Assembly: GCA_048526005.1 (NCBI GenBank)
Contig: DBFVEH010000025.1
Span: forward strand, 1-6,587
Length of the DNA stretch: 6,587 nt
Direction: 5' to 3'
DNA from: QALR01 sp900552255
GTDB lineage: Bacteria; Bacillota; Clostridia; Oscillospirales; CAG-272
Below, one piece after another: positions 5,534 to 6,587 of this stretch (the stretch's first letter is position 1; each line of letters starts with the position of its first letter). A model generated the notes under the pieces. The model was not told the origin of the DNA, made no database searches, and was given only the letters and a program-made list of their open reading frames with translations. The position numbers were made by a program, and so were the translations under genes.

Positions 5534-6050
5534 AAGCCCCGTATACAATGTAATAGCCGTCCCCATTGAAAAAGTCAAGCCCAATAACTACAATCCGAAC
5601 AAGGTCGCTCCCACGGAAATGAGGCTTCTATATGAAAGCATCAAAGAGGATGGATATACCATGCCGGTGGTCTGTTATTATTCAAAGGCAAAAGATTACT
5701 ACCTCATCGTAGACGGGTTTCATCGCTATCAGATCATGCTGGATTATCCGGACATTTATGAGCGGGAACGCGGGCTGCTTCCGGTCTCCGTCATCAATAA
5801 GCCCCTTGATAAGCGAATGGCCAGTACCGTCCGCCACAACCGCGCCCGCGGCAGCCACGATGTGGATCTGATGAGCAATATCGTAAAGGAGCTCCATGAG
5901 CTTGGCCGCTCCGACGAATGGATTTCAAAGCACCTCGGTATGGATAAGGATGAGATCCTTAGGCTCAAGCAGATCACGGGAATCGCCGCGCTGTTCCGCG
6001 ATGTGAAATTCGGAAAGGCTTGGCAGCCGTCGGATGAGGAAGATACATAA
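5523..6050 (+). CDS. ibrB: IbrB-like ParB/Srx-fold protein
   Basis: A 175-residue protein with the ParB/sulfiredoxin fold of the IbrB/YbdM group. VPIEKVKPNNYNPN (13-26) is the usual N-terminal strand-turn. DGFHR (64-68) corresponds to the phosphate-binding GxxR motif of ParB CTPases and Srx. RHNRARGSH (104-112) is the second nucleotide-contact motif, and a helix-turn-helix-like segment follows (about 128-152, GRSDEWISKHLGMDKDEILRLK). It is much shorter than chromosomal ParB and lacks a dimerising C-terminal domain, so a partition role is unlikely. Its 11-bp overlap with the ibrA-like gene and the constant pairing of the two families imply that the products work together. In E. coli the pair activates eib genes; nucleotide hydrolysis or DNA binding by this protein is inference. 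The start at 5523 follows a good GAGGA site. Confidence 0.83.
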   Translation: MEYKSPVYNVIAVPIEKVKPNNYNPNKVAPTEMRLLYESIKEDGYTMPVVCYYSKAKDYYLIVDGFHRYQIMLDYPDIYERERGLLPVSVINKPLDKRMASTVRHNRARGSHDVDLMSNIVKELHELGRSDEWISKHLGMDKDEILRLKQITGIAALFRDVKFGKAWQPSDEEDT

Positions 6051-6052
6051 AA

Positions 6053-6587
6053 CCCGAACATAAATATGAAATGAGCGCTCCGGCAGATCCATTCCAGAAC
6101 CAGCTTCCCGTTTGTATCCCAAATGATCGATGAAAAGGACGGCGCGCTCCATATGACCGACAATTTGCTCGGAACGCCGAGCGCATAAGAGGTCACGTTT
6201 TTATCGATCAGCATAAACGGGATGAGCTTGTCGTTCCCGTATTCCCCATAAGCGCCGCGAGCAGCTCCAAGCCCGAAGCAAAGCCCAAAATCGCAGCGGC
6301 CTGCTCAGGCAAGTCCTTGATTACCGTTCCCTTATAAGTCATGTCCAGCCCCTCGGAAAGCGCCGTAAAATACCGTTTCACCTCAAATGACAAATTCACA
6401 CCCCATCTTTCGGCTTGCTCCTGCAAAAAGCTCAGAGCGGGAAAAACCCGCTCCTCCGTAAACTCGATGACCTCGTCCTTGTCCCATGCGCTTTCATCAT
6501 CATCCATAAAAATAATACGACCGTCTGTTTCCCTTCAAAAGAATGGCATGTGCCAAGTCCATAACGCGGCCGGTACGCTTCTATCTG
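6053..6587 (-). pseudogene. Frameshifted, 3'-truncated remnant of an unrecognised gene
   Basis: Protein-like sequence runs on the minus strand but changes frame. From the right edge one frame reads RVMDLAHAILLK up to a GGG run (6531-6533). Then, one frame over, it continues ETDGRIIFMDDDESAWDKDE and a long helix-rich stretch (6505 down to about 6250). A missing G in the GGGG run at 6244-6247 would restore GEYGNDKLIPFMLIDKNVTSYALG, which otherwise ends in a premature stop at 6208. Near 6170 a further one-base shift would yield EQIVGHMERAVLFIDHLGYKREAGSG. After about 6055 any frame runs antisense into the ibrB-like gene, so the natural 3' end is missing. The 5' end lies beyond the window. I do not recognise the family. 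All the shifts are at G-runs, so sequencing error rather than decay is possible for some. Confidence 0.5.

Noticed and set aside
6060..6170. Short plus-strand frame reading QMIDEKDGALHMTDNLLGTPSA
   Set aside because: It looks protein-like, but there is a stop just upstream and no start or ribosome site. It is best explained as the complement of the decayed minus-strand gene.
1..6587. CRISPR array, insertion sequence or rRNA
   Set aside because: No regularly spaced repeats, no transposase-like frame with terminal inverted repeats, and no rRNA-like stretch were found.

Overview
The window looks like chromosomal DNA from a low- to mid-GC Bacillota, probably a Clostridia-type anaerobe. The reasons are Shine-Dalgarno starts, strong sigma-A-type promoters, many intrinsic terminators, a clostridial-type flavin reductase, and a tRNA gene that encodes its own CCA. 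A good match to a Spo0A box at about 359-368 would fit a spore-former, but that is only suggestive.

Left part (1-449): no convincing protein gene. A near-consensus promoter (TTGACT-N17-TATAAT, 297-325) fires leftward, so 1-290 is best read as the untranslated leader, or a small RNA, of something beyond the left edge. It holds a perfect 10-bp inverted repeat and competing RNA pairings that end in a weak terminator-like structure. The flavin reductase-like gene (450-1040) reads rightward and is separated from the convergent antiporter gene by two back-to-back hairpins (1045-1099).

Middle (1162-3709): a Kef/CPA2-type cation:proton antiporter (minus strand) and a LysR-type regulator (plus strand) are divergent. 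Their 277-bp intergenic region contains overlapping divergent promoters, a dyad of LysR-box type lying on them, and an intrinsic terminator in the antiporter 5' leader preceded by a folded element. This looks like two control layers on the antiporter: LysR at initiation and a riboswitch-like or attenuator element at elongation.

Then a bidirectional terminator and a tRNA-Val(CAC) gene on the minus strand with a strong promoter.

Right part (4122-6050): a two-gene operon with its own promoter encodes an IbrA-like PAPS-reductase-family (PP-loop, DUF3440) protein and an IbrB-like ParB/Srx-fold protein, overlapping by 11 bp. This is the accessory-looking module of the window. Its biochemical reaction is not settled for the family, although E. 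coli IbrA/IbrB are described as regulators of eib genes. Just beyond it (about 6053-6587) lies an unrecognised minus-strand coding sequence broken by several frame changes and apparently cut off at its 3' end against ibrB. It is a decayed gene, or an intact one read through homopolymer sequencing errors.
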